64,000 bases of DNA. Origin: Prorocentrum cordatum (taxonomy: Eukaryota; Sar; Dinophyceae; Prorocentrales; Prorocentraceae). The stretch is taken from NCBI GenBank assembly GCA_963575745.1, contig CAUYUJ010015690.1, positions 1-64,000 of the forward strand, written 5' to 3'. Made by a program: the position numbers and the translations under genes. Below, piece after piece: positions 62,801-64,000 of this stretch. Below the pieces are notes generated by a model. The model was not told the DNA's origin. It saw nothing but the letters and a program-made list of their open reading frames with translations, and ran no database searches. Position 1 is the first letter of the stretch; every line of letters begins with the position of its first letter.

Positions 62801-63040
62801 CAGGGGGAGGGGAACAACTGGCACGGTGGCGTGTCGACCACGTTCTTGGAATTGCCCCCCGCTGCTTCGTTTGCCCGACGGAACGTCAGGAGTCTGGAGT
62901 TTTTGAGTCTGACCGTCGCAAGAACTACCTCTCGACATCGGAGAGGCCTCAGGCCTCAGGGCGGCCAATGTTTCGATCGGTGTGTTGGTCCAGGTCGTTG
63001 TCTGTTGTCTGTCGGTTCCGTTCGGTTTACCCTGGGGCCT

Positions 63041-63283
63041 GAAGTCAGGTTGGCGGCCATCTCTGACATCGAGGCCGGCTGGCTTGCGCACAGGAGGTCA
63101 AAGGGCATCGAGTACGGTACTTGTCCGAAGGCGGGGCCCATGAGCTGGGCCAGCCAGATGTCGGCGTATACCATGAAGAACTTCGGGGACGTGTTCAAGC
63201 AGTCCAAGAACCTGGTGACCGTGACGAAATCCGTGGTCACTGCGCTCACCAGGACTCCCACCGTCAAACTAATCTTGCCACGT
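63041..63283 (+). CDS. Exon-like segment, unknown gene
   Basis: The plus frame reads VRLAAISDIEAGWLAHRRSK, GPMSWASQMSAYTMKNFGDV and KQSKNLVTVTKSVVTALTRT. Good coding character; borders uncertain. It may be a later exon of the 61.5-kb gene or part of a separate one. Confidence 0.5.
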
Positions 63284-63334
63284 CGGTCATGTTTTGTTGG
63301 CTGCTGTTCTGGCGTGCGTGTGCGCGAGCGCGCG

Positions 63335-63335
63335 C

Positions 63336-63414
<79 letters not shown>

Positions 63415-63420
63415 TGCGTG
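63335..63420. repeat. GT dinucleotide microsatellite
   Basis: Nearly pure TG repeats, continuing as mixed GTGCGC to 63475; probably intronic. Confidence 0.97.
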
Positions 63421-63724
63421 TGCGCGTGCGTGTGTGCGCGCGCGCGTGCAGGCGTGCGCGTGTGTCTGCGTGTGTGGAGTCGCGTGAAACTGTGAAAGCG
63501 CTCGACTTCGGCGTGTTGCCACGAGTCGTCCATGCCGCCCATGCCCATAGATGGGGCGGACGGAATGGGCTATGGGCCATGGGCGCGCGCTGTCGGATGG
63601 GGGCCCGAAGTCGGACGGTGCCTCCCACAGGGTCCGACAACCCGCGCCCATGCCCAGATCAGGCCCCCTCCCTCCGACCTCCCTATGGGAATGGGTTGTG
63701 CGTGTTACGTGAACAAAGCCGCAG

Positions 63725-64000
63725 GATGCACATGTTGTCCGACTTCACCGCTCTGTGCGGCTCGGCGACGGGCGTGGATTGGCTTAGGCCAGAGCTGAAC
63801 AACACCACCGTCATACACGTGCTGAACAGTCTGCTCTCAGATCTGGAGGAGCACTTCAGTGACGCACTGGATGAGGAAACGCTGAGAATGGTATGCTTCG
63901 AGCTCTTGAAGTTCGCCCTCCCCTGGGCTGTGGCCGACGGCGTGGACAGCGAGCAAGTCTGCTGTTCGTGGGTGTTCACTACCACCGCCATTGCCAGCCA
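63725..64000 (+). CDS. Exon-like segment running off the window, unknown gene
   Basis: From ATG 63726 the frame stays open to the edge: MHMLSDFTALCGSATGVDWL, VIHVLNSLLSDLEEHFSDAL, MVCFELLKFALPWAVADGVD. A GCAG/GATG acceptor precedes it. The amphipathic, acidic helices look genuine; the family is unknown. Confidence 0.55.

Noticed and set aside
63683-63991. Minus-strand 102-residue frame at the right edge
   Set aside because: The plus strand reads a more protein-like sequence that is open to the window end; the minus frame is Ser-rich antisense.

Overview
This looks like nuclear DNA of a GC-rich dinoflagellate; a Prorocentrum-like genome is possible but cannot be settled from the sequence. The evidence is GC-AG introns, a relict dinoflagellate spliced-leader motif on a retrocopy, all recognised genes on one strand, a non-LTR retrotransposon, and very dense simple-sequence and mobile repeats. 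I see no tRNA, rRNA, CRISPR array or bacterial operon.

Layout. 0-9 kb holds microsatellites and two copies of a compound repeat element: conserved leader, pyrimidine run, 90-bp satellite array, conserved tail. 9-17 kb carries a decayed LINE-type retrotransposon on the plus strand. 17-44 kb is a dense patchwork of short elements with terminal inverted repeats (TIRs, here called families A-K), minisatellites, perfect palindromes, the third and largest compound satellite element (23.7-25.8 kb), and a minus-strand retrocopy that begins with a relict spliced leader. 44-64 kb is the genic part, all on the plus strand: (i) a gene of at least nine exons (about 45.0-52.2 kb) encoding a transposase-like protein, probably hAT-related, with a C-terminal PHD finger; (ii) a C5-cytosine DNA methyltransferase gene (about 56.6-59.1 kb) with motifs I, IV, VI, VIII and X spread over three exons; (iii) a small two-exon gene of unknown function (61.5-62.3 kb); (iv) two further exon-like stretches running off the right edge.

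Main theme. Introns here look transposon-derived. Three introns, one in each gene, carry an inverted-repeat element: a near-perfect hairpin in the PHD gene, a family-B TIR element in the small gene, and a family-A TIR element in the methyltransferase gene. Families A and B also occur outside genes in this window. Most introns repeat a few bases at their two borders and many start with GC. Separately, four unrelated TIR families (A, D, F, G) leave exact 5-bp target duplications, which suggests a shared mobilising machinery.

Exon models come from reading frame, splice-site dinucleotides and protein-motif continuity only; no alignment or transcript data were available.
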